A stretch of DNA of 64,000 nt from Nitrospira sp. GTDB lineage: Bacteria > Nitrospirota > Nitrospiria > Nitrospirales > Nitrospiraceae. Where the stretch lies: NCBI GenBank assembly GCA_030123605.1, contig CP126123.1:3811237-3875236 (forward strand). The letters are read 5' to 3'. The notes below the pieces were generated by a model. That model had not been told where the DNA came from, made no database searches, and worked only from the letters and a program-made list of their open reading frames with translations. How positions within the stretch are numbered: the stretch's first letter is position 1; each line of letters opens with the position of its first letter. Both the position numbers and the translations under genes were made by a program. Below, piece by piece: positions 26,390 through 35,230 of this stretch.

Positions 26390-28972
26390 CTATGCTGAAA
26401 TAGTAGCTGGGACAGGAGCCACTAACTTTTCCCTTATTTCCTGGTAAACCTGTATTCCGGCCTCAATTGCAACCTCAAAGGTTACTGCAAGGGCATATGG
26501 CACCACATCCGCGAATTCCCCCGCGGTAGAACGGCAACTGATCCGCAGTAATATCTGGCCATTATCAATGAAAACTTGTGCTTCTTCCGCAACTCGACGT
26601 TCATGGTACACAGTTCCTCGGGATACTGCCTTGTCAGTAGGCTGATAAGGATCGCGTTGGGATGCAATCCAATATTTTTCTTCACTGGCAGAACTTATAT
26701 CAAGTGAAGCCATTCGATAACCCTGATGACGAGGGTTTACAGGAGAGAACCAAGCAAGTGTGAGAGTCAAGGCGCGAAAAGCTCTCCGACCGTCGAGACC
26801 ACTTGGAAGCGGAATGCGATAGAGTAAGGCATTTCCTGGCGTAATTGTTCCGTATCCCAGAAGAGTTGCGCGATTCGCTGTACAAGCTAGGACTCGTTCG
26901 ACGGAAGGCACCCCATATCCAAGAAGTCTTGCAATGTCATCCCTCCGAATAAAATGCGAGCCAGTTCCCTGGGGCATGAAGAAAGAATCAAGGAACTCGC
27001 CTCGGGGGCACCATTGGGCACCATGAACTAGTAACGCTTTTAAGACTATCGGCAGATAGTTTGGGTTAATGAGAGTGCCAGGGTCTCCACCTTGGGTATC
27101 AAGCAATGAATCATGAATTAAATGAACGGCGCGCGTGGCGAGCGCTGTTGAACAGCTGGTCCCCCATGTAAAGTCTTCATAAGTAATACGTCCTAGTGGG
27201 GATGGAAATGCTGTTTTAAGACCATAGTTACGTGCACCAGCCGTGGGTGGTCGAACTTGCAACTCGGTTCCAGACGATGCAAACATAACAGGCGTCCGCC
27301 CGCCGGGGAAAAGAAGCTCAGGTTTGATGACTTTTTTGAATCCTAAACCCATTGCGGAAGCAATATTTGGAAGGCCATCGTCTGTGAAAGGATCTAGTTG
27401 CCCAGTGGGCAAGGTTCCGTTAAAGGCAGATCCTTTATGAGCAGCTCCAATCGTCAGAGCATTCATACATTCGGCAGGAGATAGCAGGGTTCGTTGGCTT
27501 TTCTGGGCATTCAAAGAGGAGAGAATTTTCTTTTCCCTATCCTCTGGCGAAGCTGTTTCAAAATCTGACCAGTTTGTAAATCCTTGAACCGGTAACCTTT
27601 CGAGAATGTTTCCTGCACTGATCAAGAATAGAAGGTTGTAGCGATATGCAAGATAATCGAGTAGTCGTCCGAGAGGGCTCATGACCCTAGCGAATGGACG
27701 CTTTATATCTCCAAGCGAAAAATTGATCGCAAGAACAGTCGGAGCAGTTGCTTCTTCCTCCTCATTCCCTGCCTTTATTCTCCTTATAGCTTGATAGATT
27801 ACATCTACGAGAAGCCGATTTGGAGGAGTCATTTCCTCCCCTTGAGTGTTAGGCGCAAGAATAGGTCGGACATAAAGAGGTCTTTTGATTGGCGCCTCTC
27901 CCTGATTTAGGTCTCCATGAATTATTAGCGACGCCATGGCCGTGCCATGAACACGAGCGTTCACAGGGTAAGCCGCGTCAAGGCCATCCGGATCATCAAT
28001 GTTCAACCGACCAGACAAACGAGCATGATTTTGAATAGGAAGACCATCCAATAAAGCTACAATTGGTGCATTATTAACAAACTGAGGTGCAGAATTTTGA
28101 GTTCCGTTATGTTCCCCTTGAGATTCGGTTGGAATGGGCTGTTTGAAGATCGACTGAGGACGCAAGAACATCACTTCATCTAGGACAGCCAGAGATACAT
28201 TTTCATTTTCAGTTAAAGATTGAACATATTGAACAGGTGCTTCTGCCAAAATTCCGTCATAGCGAATCTCAGGGAAAATTGCATGGTCAAAAATGGTGCC
28301 GCCAGCGGAATTCAGAACTGTCTGAACCTGTTGAAAGGCCAGTGATCTCCGGGTGGCATCTTCATGGAACCATAATTCGATTTCCATCCTGACCGGTCTA
28401 CTAGGAACGCGTTCAAGGTCTTCTTTCCAAGCGGATAAGGTCTCGAATGGAATTCTGTCCTGTGGACCCCAAGGCCGGACATTCATAAGACGGGAGAATA
28501 GCTCGCGCCATGGACCTTTGCCTTTAGGCATCCGAATATTTTGTTTATACCGGTTCCATAAACTGAGAAGCTCTCTTAATGACTGAACATCTGGCATCGC
28601 CAAATAAATTCTACCGTTCAAGTCCTTTTCATCATCATCCTTGTCGTAAAAGTCGTCAGAGGATGCGAATTCGTCCTCGAAATCGCCCAGGTATTCAAGC
28701 CCAATTGCGTGAGCTTGCTGGTAAAAATCCTTTAGTGACCCTTCAACTTCAAAAACAATTGCGCGTTCAGGGGCTATTGAGGAAGGGTCGTTACGAAGGG
28801 TTAAAATTTCTGTTGGATTGGAGGCTACTCGGCTAAGGCTCTCAAAGCGTGGATCAAGGCGAGCTCCTTGTCGGTGACGCGACGGACGAGAAATGTCCGC
28901 ACCACCCCCTCTCTGCGCTCGGATAGTGTATGGTTCTGGTGTAGAGAGCTTCAATAGAGGGAAATCAGGCAT
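26390..28972 (-). CDS. ietS: Subtilisin-like serine protease, IetS-type defence component
   Basis: An 860-aa S8 protease. The catalytic triad is visible: Asp309 (ALLDGLPI), His342 (RVHGTAMASLI) and Ser606 (WGTSCSTALA), with an oxyanion Asn in LFLISAGNI. The order D-H-S fits subtilases. No signal peptide, so it is cytoplasmic. It is the downstream partner of an AAA ATPase gene (2-base gap). The ATPase + large subtilase pair is the IetAS system, reported as anti-phage and earlier as a plasmid stability pair. The N-terminal 290 residues are a family-specific region. Activity is inferred from the triad only. Confidence 0.85.
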   Translation of the reverse strand: MPDFPLLKLSTPEPYTIRAQRGGGADISRPSRHRQGARLDPRFESLSRVASNPTEILTLRNDPSSIAPERAIVFEVEGSLKDFYQQAHAIGLEYLGDFEDEFASSDDFYDKDDDEKDLNGRIYLAMPDVQSLRELLSLWNRYKQNIRMPKGKGPWRELFSRLMNVRPWGPQDRIPFETLSAWKEDLERVPSRPVRMEIELWFHEDATRRSLAFQQVQTVLNSAGGTIFDHAIFPEIRYDGILAEAPVQYVQSLTENENVSLAVLDEVMFLRPQSIFKQPIPTESQGEHNGTQNSAPQFVNNAPIVALLDGLPIQNHARLSGRLNIDDPDGLDAAYPVNARVHGTAMASLIIHGDLNQGEAPIKRPLYVRPILAPNTQGEEMTPPNRLLVDVIYQAIRRIKAGNEEEEATAPTVLAINFSLGDIKRPFARVMSPLGRLLDYLAYRYNLLFLISAGNILERLPVQGFTNWSDFETASPEDREKKILSSLNAQKSQRTLLSPAECMNALTIGAAHKGSAFNGTLPTGQLDPFTDDGLPNIASAMGLGFKKVIKPELLFPGGRTPVMFASSGTELQVRPPTAGARNYGLKTAFPSPLGRITYEDFTWGTSCSTALATRAVHLIHDSLLDTQGGDPGTLINPNYLPIVLKALLVHGAQWCPRGEFLDSFFMPQGTGSHFIRRDDIARLLGYGVPSVERVLACTANRATLLGYGTITPGNALLYRIPLPSGLDGRRAFRALTLTLAWFSPVNPRHQGYRMASLDISSASEEKYWIASQRDPYQPTDKAVSRGTVYHERRVAEEAQVFIDNGQILLRISCRSTAGEFADVVPYALAVTFEVAIEAGIQVYQEIREKLVAPVPATISA

Positions 28973-28974
28973 TC

Positions 28975-29970
28975 TCAGGGCCTATCTCTTTTTTCCGAAT
29001 TACGAGCACGGGCAGCCCAAATATTTAGCTGTTCTCGAGCTATTTCCTCTGGAGAACGGCCAGCCATAGCTAAAACTTGCTGTCTCGCTATATCGAAAAA
29101 AAACTCTTCCGCTTCGCTGAAACTTACTTTCCCCAATGCTTTAACAACCTGTGTTATCGTCGTGCCAACTTTCAGCTCAGCCTTTTCGAAGAGTGCGCTC
29201 AAAAAGGCAATGAGTTCTTTTTGAGTCGGCGCAGGAAGATTCAGGCGTAATTGGAACCGTCGCCATGCTGCACGGTCTAGAAGTTCGGCATGATTGGTTG
29301 CAGCGATAACGACTGTATAACTAGGCAGATCGTCGATCTGCATGAGCAGAGAACTTACAACTCGTTTGATTTCGCCAGTTTCATGAATATCTCCACGTTC
29401 CTTCCCTAAAGCGTCAAATTCATCGAAAAACAGGACGCAGGGGGTGGTGCGAGCGTAGTCGAAAACCCGTTTCATACGGGACGCGGTTTCTCCAAGGAAA
29501 CTCCCGATCATCGTTTCGTATCTAACAACGAAAAAGGGGATCGCAAGGCTTTCGGCAATAGCTTCGGCGAATGTAGTTTTGCCATTGCCGGGAGGTCCAA
29601 CCAGAAGAACGCGGTTCCGAGGCTCCAAAGAATGAGATCGAAGGATGCTGGCTCTCTGTTGCTCCTCTATCAATTGATCGGCCGCTAGGCGAGTAATCTT
29701 TGCCAAGACTAAATCGTCCAGCCTACGGCGGGGCATTACTTCTACAATAAAGTCACGAGCCTTCGATGGAAGATCTGACGTTGCTGAAAATCCGTTCGTC
29801 ATTCCATTTCCTGGCAATGTTTGGAGCATTTTCTCTAACCTGTCGGCCAGAACGTTATGCTGCTTCGATCGTTCCTCTGCGACGATGGCATCGACCGTCC
29901 GTTTGAGTGTAGGACCATCTCCTTTCATGCCGGCTCTAACGAGACTTATAATCAAATCGCTGCGAGCCAT
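28975..29970 (-). CDS. ietA: AAA ATPase, IetA-type defence component
   Basis: A 331-aa AAA+ ATPase. Walker A GPPGNGKT (125-132), Walker B VLFFDEFDALG (Asp183-Glu184), sensor-1 region VVIAATNHAELLD and arginine finger area AAWRRFQLRL follow in order. The ATG at 29970 is chosen because GGAGG lies 7 bases upstream; a longer start at 30036 has none. It precedes ietS. IetA is thought to control or feed the protease; which phage event triggers it is not known. Confidence 0.87.
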   Translation of the reverse strand: MARSDLIISLVRAGMKGDGPTLKRTVDAIVAEERSKQHNVLADRLEKMLQTLPGNGMTNGFSATSDLPSKARDFIVEVMPRRRLDDLVLAKITRLAADQLIEEQQRASILRSHSLEPRNRVLLVGPPGNGKTTFAEAIAESLAIPFFVVRYETMIGSFLGETASRMKRVFDYARTTPCVLFFDEFDALGKERGDIHETGEIKRVVSSLLMQIDDLPSYTVVIAATNHAELLDRAAWRRFQLRLNLPAPTQKELIAFLSALFEKAELKVGTTITQVVKALGKVSFSEAEEFFFDIARQQVLAMAGRSPEEIAREQLNIWAARARNSEKRDRP

Positions 29971-30163
29971 TCCCGATGCCTCCATGCTCGATGCTGGTTG
30001 ATAATAGCGAATTAGAATTCCTCGGTATACTCCCAACCAACTGGATGACGGAACATTATCTGTCTGCTAGACGGGGTGAGCTTCTGCATCCTCACTACGT
30101 CATTTCTTGTCAGTCAGCACTGGGTGTGGGTTATGTTTGGTGCCTAGCGGGGGATGAAAACCA

Positions 30164-30191
30164 GAAAGGCCAGGGCGAACCCTGGCCTTTC
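30164..30191 (-). terminator. 12-bp hairpin terminator
   Basis: Perfect inverted repeat GAAAGGCCAGGG / CCCTGGCCTTTC with a CGAA loop. It lies just after the tiny ORF at 30215-30289 (minus strand) and upstream of ietA. The strength of the stem supports a transcription end, possibly bidirectional. Confidence 0.75.
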
Positions 30192-30214
30192 TTGCGTCGT
30201 TCCGCCCACCGGGA

Positions 30215-30289
30215 CTATCTGATCCGCAGCCAAAGGGCCGCGAGGATAATCCACGCGGGAAGATTGATGACGATGTTAATGGTTAACAT
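30215..30289 (-). CDS. Tiny hydrophobic peptide (24 aa), possible toxin
   Basis: An ORF of 24 aa, MLTINIVINLPAWIILAALW then LRIR: a single hydrophobic helix with a basic end. It has a GGAGAAG ribosome site and a strong terminator 24 bases after the stop, forming a self-contained unit. Size and shape resemble type I toxin peptides, and the setting between a defence block and an XRE gene would fit, but no antitoxin RNA can be shown from sequence. Confidence 0.4.
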   Translation of the reverse strand: MLTINIVINLPAWIILAALWLRIR

Positions 30290-30511
30290 CGTCTTCTCCG
30301 CTCTCAGCAGAAAAACTACCGCTGATTGGCTATTTTACCCCACGGTAGCGAAACTAAAATCCGTGGCGCTTTGGTCATCATGATGCGCCAACCAAAGCGA
30401 GATCAATGTACCTGATAGGGCGATAAATTGTCAAAATGTCTCGCAAACGCTCCAATATTGAATGCTGTAATTGCATCTGCAACTTATGGCGCTTCTCCAG
30501 CTTCTAACAGT

Positions 30512-31144
30512 TCAGGCGAATTGTATTGAAGTGCCTTTCTCCCGAATCAACGCGCCAAGTGGTTTTCTGCCCGTCACGACGGCGATATATAGCACGGAGA
30601 AGTCAAATGGTTGCGATGTCTCAGCTTTGCACCTTAGCTTCATCAATTGGACACCGGCTGAGACTGCCAACTCATGAGAGATCAATTGCTCGATGAGAGA
30701 CTGAATACATTTCTCGGCGTCTCGCCTTTGCAAAGGCTCTAACTCCGTCCAAATATCGCCGTAGTCCTTCACGAGTTGCTCAAATTCCGCTAGAGAGTCG
30801 GCCTGATTTTCGGTATATGTGCCGGCCCGATGAAACTGATAAGCGTGTGTGCCGAATAGCCGGCAGAGATCTACAGCCTGTTGCACAGGCTGTAGATCGA
30901 TCACAGAGTATTTTGCACGGAAGTCTGCAAGTGCTGCCTCTTGCTGATCCTTGGAAAGTTCTTCAATGGTGGTGTCGAACGCATTCGCTATAGCCTTAAG
31001 AGTCTCAAGCGCTAGCTTTTGCCCGCTTTCGGCTCTCTGTATCGTCCTAACATCAACGCCCGCTACGCTGGCGAACTCTTCTTGTGTCCAGTGCCGTTCC
31101 TCGCGATGTTGACGGATGTTCTTTCCAATGAGCTTTGAGTCCAT
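30512..31144 (-). CDS. XRE-family transcriptional regulator
   Basis: A 210-aa protein. The first 60 residues are a Cro/C1-type helix-turn-helix (IGKNIRQHREERHWTQEEFASVAGVDVRTIQRAESGQK), the remaining 150 a helical domain without a known family. The start at 31144 is preceded by an A-rich ribosome site region (AAAAAAGGAGGG). It lies leftward like the defence genes and may control them or the tiny peptide unit. Confidence 0.85.
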   Translation of the reverse strand: MDSKLIGKNIRQHREERHWTQEEFASVAGVDVRTIQRAESGQKLALETLKAIANAFDTTIEELSKDQQEAALADFRAKYSVIDLQPVQQAVDLCRLFGTHAYQFHRAGTYTENQADSLAEFEQLVKDYGDIWTELEPLQRRDAEKCIQSLIEQLISHELAVSAGVQLMKLRCKAETSQPFDFSVLYIAVVTGRKPLGALIREKGTSIQFA

Positions 31145-31310
31145 GGGTGCCCTCCTTTTTTAAGGGCAATCCTACGCGCGCGATCGGTGATTCTCCACGA
31201 CATGCACACGACAAGGGGGCGACAACGGTGACCGTAGGTGGTCCCGTATCGCAGGAAAATTAATGAAAGTAGCGGGTGTGCGTTACCGCCACTTTTAAGG
31301 AAGGCATTAG

Positions 31311-31382
31311 GCGGCGAAAGCTAAAACCGCTATCTAAACAACTATTGTGTCCCCCATTTGAAAAAATCCGTTGGAAACACCA
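31311..31382 (+). repeat. Degenerate att-junction repeat, copy R1
   Basis: Starts with GCGGCGAAAGCTAAAACCGC and ends in a decayed tRNA 3' end (31364-31382: AAATCCGTTGGAAACACCA). The same layout occurs at 31559-31614 and 35231-35318. Probably an old integration joint. Confidence 0.65.
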
Positions 31383-31558
31383 TGTCCATTGCGTACAGAC
31401 TTGATAGCCGCGTATGGCGACAGCCGTTTATGCGCGTCCTATATCGGACAGCCTATTTTGTAAGCCGTTGTAAAAGCGTGTATCAGATTGGAATGTTTCA
31501 GCGCGTAAGACATTGATTTCACTCATCCTCCTGGGCCATTTTAAAGCGAGGGTATTAA

Positions 31559-31614
31559 GCGGCGAAAGCTAGAATCGCTATCTCGAAAGAGAAGATCGTC
31601 TTCCCCCTTTGGAA
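31559..31614 (+). repeat. Degenerate att-junction repeat, copy R2 (partial)
   Basis: Begins GCGGCGAAAGCTAGAATCGC, near-identical to R1, then CCCCCTTTGGAAAA as in R3, but the tRNA-derived core beyond it is lost. Confidence 0.55.
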
Positions 31615-31773
31615 AAGTTGGCTAAGGAAATACCTTCCCGACTCGCCTTCCGAACTACCTCTGGCGTGAGCCCGAGATTCACCCATCCCGCGCGTCGGCG
31701 TGTTCTCTTCGCGAGCTGTTCAGTGCTTACCGTCGGCAGAGGTCCAACCTTTACCATGAGGTTCCTTAGCCAT
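31609..31773 (-). pseudogene. Remnant of a small DNA-binding-type protein
   Basis: With a GGGGAGGAG ribosome site, the ATG at 31773 opens MAKEPHGKGWTSADGKH and stops after 17 codons. In a second frame the similarity to a common small-protein family continues (EQLAKRTRRR, then LGLTPEVVRKASREGISL). In intact members these parts are one reading frame of about 60 residues (WTxxDxxxL...TPxxVxxKAxxEGISL), so this copy is frameshifted. Confidence 0.5.
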
Positions 31774-31885
31774 GTCTCGCTCCTCCCCAGATCAGTTTCC
31801 TCTTCCACAGAAAGCTCATTTTAGGAAGCGTGGCCACCCCTTCGCATCCAAGGTGGCCACAATGCACTGAATTTGGAAGGATAGA

Positions 31886-32680
31886 CTAGCGACTGAGAAT
31901 GTCGAGGATCTCATCCATGGGACGGATTGTTCCCAACAGCAAGGGATCACCAAAACGCTTATTGTGTCGATTCTCTTTGACCTTGAGTAGCCCGATGACG
32001 AGATTGTTAAAGTCGTCTAGCTTGGACGTTTCAAAGTACGTGATGAAGTCCCAGTCATCTAGCCCGCTGGAGTGATACAGCTTCCGTTTCACTGTCTTCA
32101 GATACGCGACAGTGGCATCCGTGTGTTCTTTCATCTGACCCGTTCGTTCGTCCTCTCCTGATATCCACCATTCGGCGTCTTTGCGGATAGGCACCACGAT
32201 TACGTAGGGACTACCTTGCGGTGGTGGGGTCTTGAGTTCCGCTTTTAGGACATCCGGGAAACTCGGAACATAGTTCAATGCCTTCGTGATACCGTTGAAG
32301 GTAATTGTGTTCTTTAAATGCTTGCCTAGAGCCGTACCCATCAAATCAATGAGTAAGTTTTGATTAGACAGTATTTCCGTAGAGTGGATGCGCACAAGAA
32401 AGTCGGCCTTCTCGACGAGCCCTCTCAGCAGATAAGCATCGGTGATTACCTTCTCGCTATGTTTTTGGAATGTAGCCTTCATTTCCGAAACTGCAGACAT
32501 CCTTGCAGGCTTATCCAGCTTCCACCAATCCTCATCGACTTGGAAAACCGCGAAGGTTCCGTAAACCCCTGGGTCCTTGAGAAGTTTATCGCGATCCATA
32601 GCCGCCTCACTGACCAACGAAAGAGCGGGAAGCAAACAGATTAGAAGTGCCACCAGGGCAATTTGACTGAGTCTCTTCAT
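31886..32680 (-). CDS. cld: Chlorite dismutase, periplasmic heme enzyme
   Basis: Converts chlorite to chloride and O2 in the periplasm. 264 aa with a signal peptide (MKRLSQIALVALLICLLPALS..., cleaved about residue 26). After cleavage the proximal heme ligand is His160 (QMKEH) and the distal catalytic Arg is Arg173 (VKRKLY), the same numbering and 13-residue spacing as the N. defluvii enzyme. Trp pairs (EWWISGEDE; DEDWW) and Glu in TYFET also fit. The long form (about 240 aa mature) is the active lineage. The ATG at 32680 has AAGGAG upstream. It lies downstream of its probable two-component system, with four regulator-like boxes between. Confidence 0.95.
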   Translation of the reverse strand: MKRLSQIALVALLICLLPALSLVSEAAMDRDKLLKDPGVYGTFAVFQVDEDWWKLDKPARMSAVSEMKATFQKHSEKVITDAYLLRGLVEKADFLVRIHSTEILSNQNLLIDLMGTALGKHLKNTITFNGITKALNYVPSFPDVLKAELKTPPPQGSPYVIVVPIRKDAEWWISGEDERTGQMKEHTDATVAYLKTVKRKLYHSSGLDDWDFITYFETSKLDDFNNLVIGLLKVKENRHNKRFGDPLLLGTIRPMDEILDILSR

Positions 32681-32750
32681 AGGTTCGTTCTCCTTTTTGG
32701 TGAGAATCGCTGGGTGAACCACACTACTTATTAAGAATAGGCATCCCTTC

Positions 32751-32787
32751 TCACAGCGGTCTCACGAAATGGTCACATTTTTATCAC
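32751..32787 (-). promoter_or_regulatory. Four TCAC direct repeats at exact 11-bp spacing upstream of cld
   Basis: On the plus strand TCAC starts at 32751, 32762, 32773 and 32784 (GTGA on the cld strand). An 11-bp period with short direct half-sites is the arrangement bound by OmpR/PhoB-type regulators. The array is 71-107 bases before the cld ATG. A matching pair occurs before the response regulator gene. Confidence 0.7.
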
Positions 32788-32826
32788 GCCCGATGCGGGA
32801 CCCTGCAGAAAGGCTTAACAAGGAAA

Positions 32827-34305
32827 TTAGGCGTGGGGGGTAGATAATTCAAAGCTAATGACGGTTCCGACGTTGGGGGTACTCTCTGCGCGTATTGTGC
32901 TTCCATGAAGCTCAATGATTCGCTTCGTGATGGCGAGCCCAAGTCCGGCTCCCCCCGATCGGTCTTGCCGATTCGCTTTATAAAACCGGTCAAATATATA
33001 AGGGAGGTCGTCTGCTTCAATACCGCAACCAGTATCTGAAACGCATACTCTGACCGAGCTAGGTTTCGGGCTTAACGAAACAGTAATTGTGCCTCCGGTC
33101 GGGGTGTAACGAGCGGCATTCTGGAGGATGTTTTCTAACGCTCGCTCGATGAGACCGATGTCGGCCGCCACAAATGGAAGATTGTTTGGAAACGTGCTGT
33201 TCAAAGTTATTCCCTTGTTTGTAACGGTGAGTTGAAACTTTTGACACACATCCTGGACGAGCTCGGCAATAGAGAATGCTTCGCGTTGAAGGCAGGCTTC
33301 ACGAGAATCTAAGCGAGCCAGTTCAAAGAGCTCCCCGACAAGTTCCCTGAGCCGTTGGCTTTGCTTCAAAGCAATGTCTAAAAAGCTCTTATGTTCCTCT
33401 CTTGTCAGCGTCCCTTCCTTCATCAGCAACGTCTCCAAGTATCCATGAAGGGATGCCAGAGGTGTTCGTAAATCATGCGATACATTGGCCACCAACTCAC
33501 GCCGAAGCACGTCTGTCTGCTTGAGAGTGGCCACTTGTTGGAGAATTCGTTGCACCATTCGATGGAATGTTGTCCGGAGTCGATCGATCTCATCACTCTG
33601 CTGGTCCGAAATAAGGTCATTGTGGTGTACATGCACCCCATCTGAGAAATCGTTTCTCGCGAACGTTTCCATCGACAATGCCAGCTTACTGAGTCTTCTT
33701 GTAAGCATGTTGAAGAGAAAAAGACCGGCCATGAGAGCGAACAGTAACCCAGTGAGTGCAGTCCAGAGGCTCAAACGAAGAATGTAGCTCCTTCGCAGCA
33801 TGTCGACTACGGAATCATATTCTTCGCCGCCCAGGACAATGTACAGATAGCCCGTTGGCTCCCCTAATAAGGGTATCGCAGAAGCAGAAAAAACCTTTGT
33901 GCGAGAAACATCGCGGGGATCGTCACCTAGAATGGGGAATGCATCAGCTTGAGCCAGAAAACTGTGGATTGGACCCAACGACACAGTTGAGCGCTTGATC
34001 TTATCAGGGGGCGCAGAGAAATTAATTATAGCCCCGTCTGCGTCAAGTAAGTACATTTCAATGCTCGGATTGACAACCATGAGCAGATGGAACAGTTCTT
34101 TTAGCGCATAGGGACTGACCTCTCCTTGACTGCTTAGTAGTTGATCGGCAACGATGTTTCTAGCTAGGCCACGGTTCAGCTTCTGATTCACTTCCTGTTG
34201 ATACATGCCTGTCGTGAAGACCGTTAGAAGGGTATACAAAATCCCAACGGCACAAAACAGGAGGAGCCAAATGAGGGCGAGTTTGCCGTAAAGCGACCGT
34301 AACAT
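32827..34305 (-). CDS. Sensor histidine kinase (EnvZ/PhoR-type)
   Basis: A 492-aa membrane kinase. TM1 (about residues 7-29), a periplasmic sensor domain of about 150 residues, TM2 (about 180-205), HAMP, then HisKA with the H-box VANVSHDLRTPLASLHG and HATPase with N box NILQNAARYTPTGG, G1 box DTGCGI and G2 box GGAGLGLAI. The periplasmic domain may sense oxychlorine compounds or oxidative conditions; this follows only from linkage to cld. It follows the regulator gene by 2 bases. Confidence 0.93.
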   Translation of the reverse strand: MLRSLYGKLALIWLLLFCAVGILYTLLTVFTTGMYQQEVNQKLNRGLARNIVADQLLSSQGEVSPYALKELFHLLMVVNPSIEMYLLDADGAIINFSAPPDKIKRSTVSLGPIHSFLAQADAFPILGDDPRDVSRTKVFSASAIPLLGEPTGYLYIVLGGEEYDSVVDMLRRSYILRLSLWTALTGLLFALMAGLFLFNMLTRRLSKLALSMETFARNDFSDGVHVHHNDLISDQQSDEIDRLRTTFHRMVQRILQQVATLKQTDVLRRELVANVSHDLRTPLASLHGYLETLLMKEGTLTREEHKSFLDIALKQSQRLRELVGELFELARLDSREACLQREAFSIAELVQDVCQKFQLTVTNKGITLNSTFPNNLPFVAADIGLIERALENILQNAARYTPTGGTITVSLSPKPSSVRVCVSDTGCGIEADDLPYIFDRFYKANRQDRSGGAGLGLAITKRIIELHGSTIRAESTPNVGTVISFELSTPHA

Positions 34306-34307
34306 GG

Positions 34308-35036
34308 TCAGCCCCGTAGACCGGAGGTTCCTATTTCACAGAATTTGTACCCGACGCCCCACACGGTCAAAATAAAGTGGGGGTTAGCGGAATCCTTTTC
34401 GATCTTGCCGCGCAATCTGTTGATATGCGAGTTCACGGTATGATCATAGCCGTCGTGACCATAGCCCCAGACCGCATCGAGAAGCTGGGATCGAGTATAA
34501 ACACGGCCGGGATGGAGAGCGAACTGGAGGAGTAAATCAAATTCTTTGGCTGTGAGATCCACGGGATGGCCTCTCACTAACACCTTACGTTTCTCAATAT
34601 CGATGTAGAGACCGTCCCCCCGTATAGGTTTCTGGAGATCCGGCGTTTTATCGCCAAAAGCTTCCGATCGGCGGAAGAGGGCCTTTATCCGCGCGAGCAA
34701 TTCCCGAACACTAAACGGTTTGGTCACATAGTCGTCAGCGCCTACTTCTAGCCCTAGTACACGGTCAAGTTCCGATGATTTCGCCGTTAACATTAGTGTG
34801 AGTGTATAAGTGGGGAGCGATCGAATATACCGGCATATCTCTAATCCATCGACGCCGGGAAGCATCAGGTCGAGAATAACAAGGTCATATTTCTTCGAGC
34901 GGACAGAATGAAGGCCATCATTTCCAGTTTTGACGATGTCTACGGCATATTCTGAATCCGTCAGATGCATCTCCAACAGTCGACCAATATCTACGTCATC
35001 TTCCACGACTAGGATGTGTTTAGCCATATCCACCAT
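34308..35036 (-). CDS. Response regulator, OmpR/PhoB family
   Basis: A 242-aa regulator. Receiver domain with acidic pair (VVEDDVD), phospho-acceptor Asp56 (VILDLMLPGVDG), Thr/Lys switch residues (MLTAKS, VTKPFS), then a C-terminal winged helix (TRSQLLDAVWGYGHDGYDHTVNSHINRLRGKIE). First gene of the leftward operon regulator-kinase, with cld 146 bases beyond. The start may be the ATG at 35036 or 35027. Direct TCAC repeats in front of its own gene suggest autoregulation. Confidence 0.93.
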   Translation of the reverse strand: MVDMAKHILVVEDDVDIGRLLEMHLTDSEYAVDIVKTGNDGLHSVRSKKYDLVILDLMLPGVDGLEICRYIRSLPTYTLTLMLTAKSSELDRVLGLEVGADDYVTKPFSVRELLARIKALFRRSEAFGDKTPDLQKPIRGDGLYIDIEKRKVLVRGHPVDLTAKEFDLLLQFALHPGRVYTRSQLLDAVWGYGHDGYDHTVNSHINRLRGKIEKDSANPHFILTVWGVGYKFCEIGTSGLRG

Positions 35037-35077
35037 GCGCTAAGGATAGAATGAGAAATGCCTTAGCATAGCGGTCG

Positions 35078-35092
35078 TCACAAAATCATCAC
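35078..35092 (-). promoter_or_regulatory. TCAC pair, 11-bp spacing, upstream of the response regulator
   Basis: TCAC at 35078 and 35089, with a related TCAA at 35099. Same motif and spacing as the four boxes before cld. It sits 42-56 bases before the regulator start, suitable for autoregulation. Confidence 0.55.
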
Positions 35093-35230
35093 AGAGCGTC
35101 AACCCTGGTGACGCCTACGAAGCGGACTATTTGGAACTTATTGTAAAGGCGGAGGTTTTCTGAGATTCGTAATCCTGGGAGGTTAGATGGGAATATTTGT
35201 CTGATCTTAGGCGGATGCAGCAGGTGAGGA

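Noticed and set aside
29976..30383. 135-codon plus-strand frame upstream of ietA
   Set aside because: No ribosome site or motif; it runs through the terminator hairpin and opposite the tiny peptide gene.
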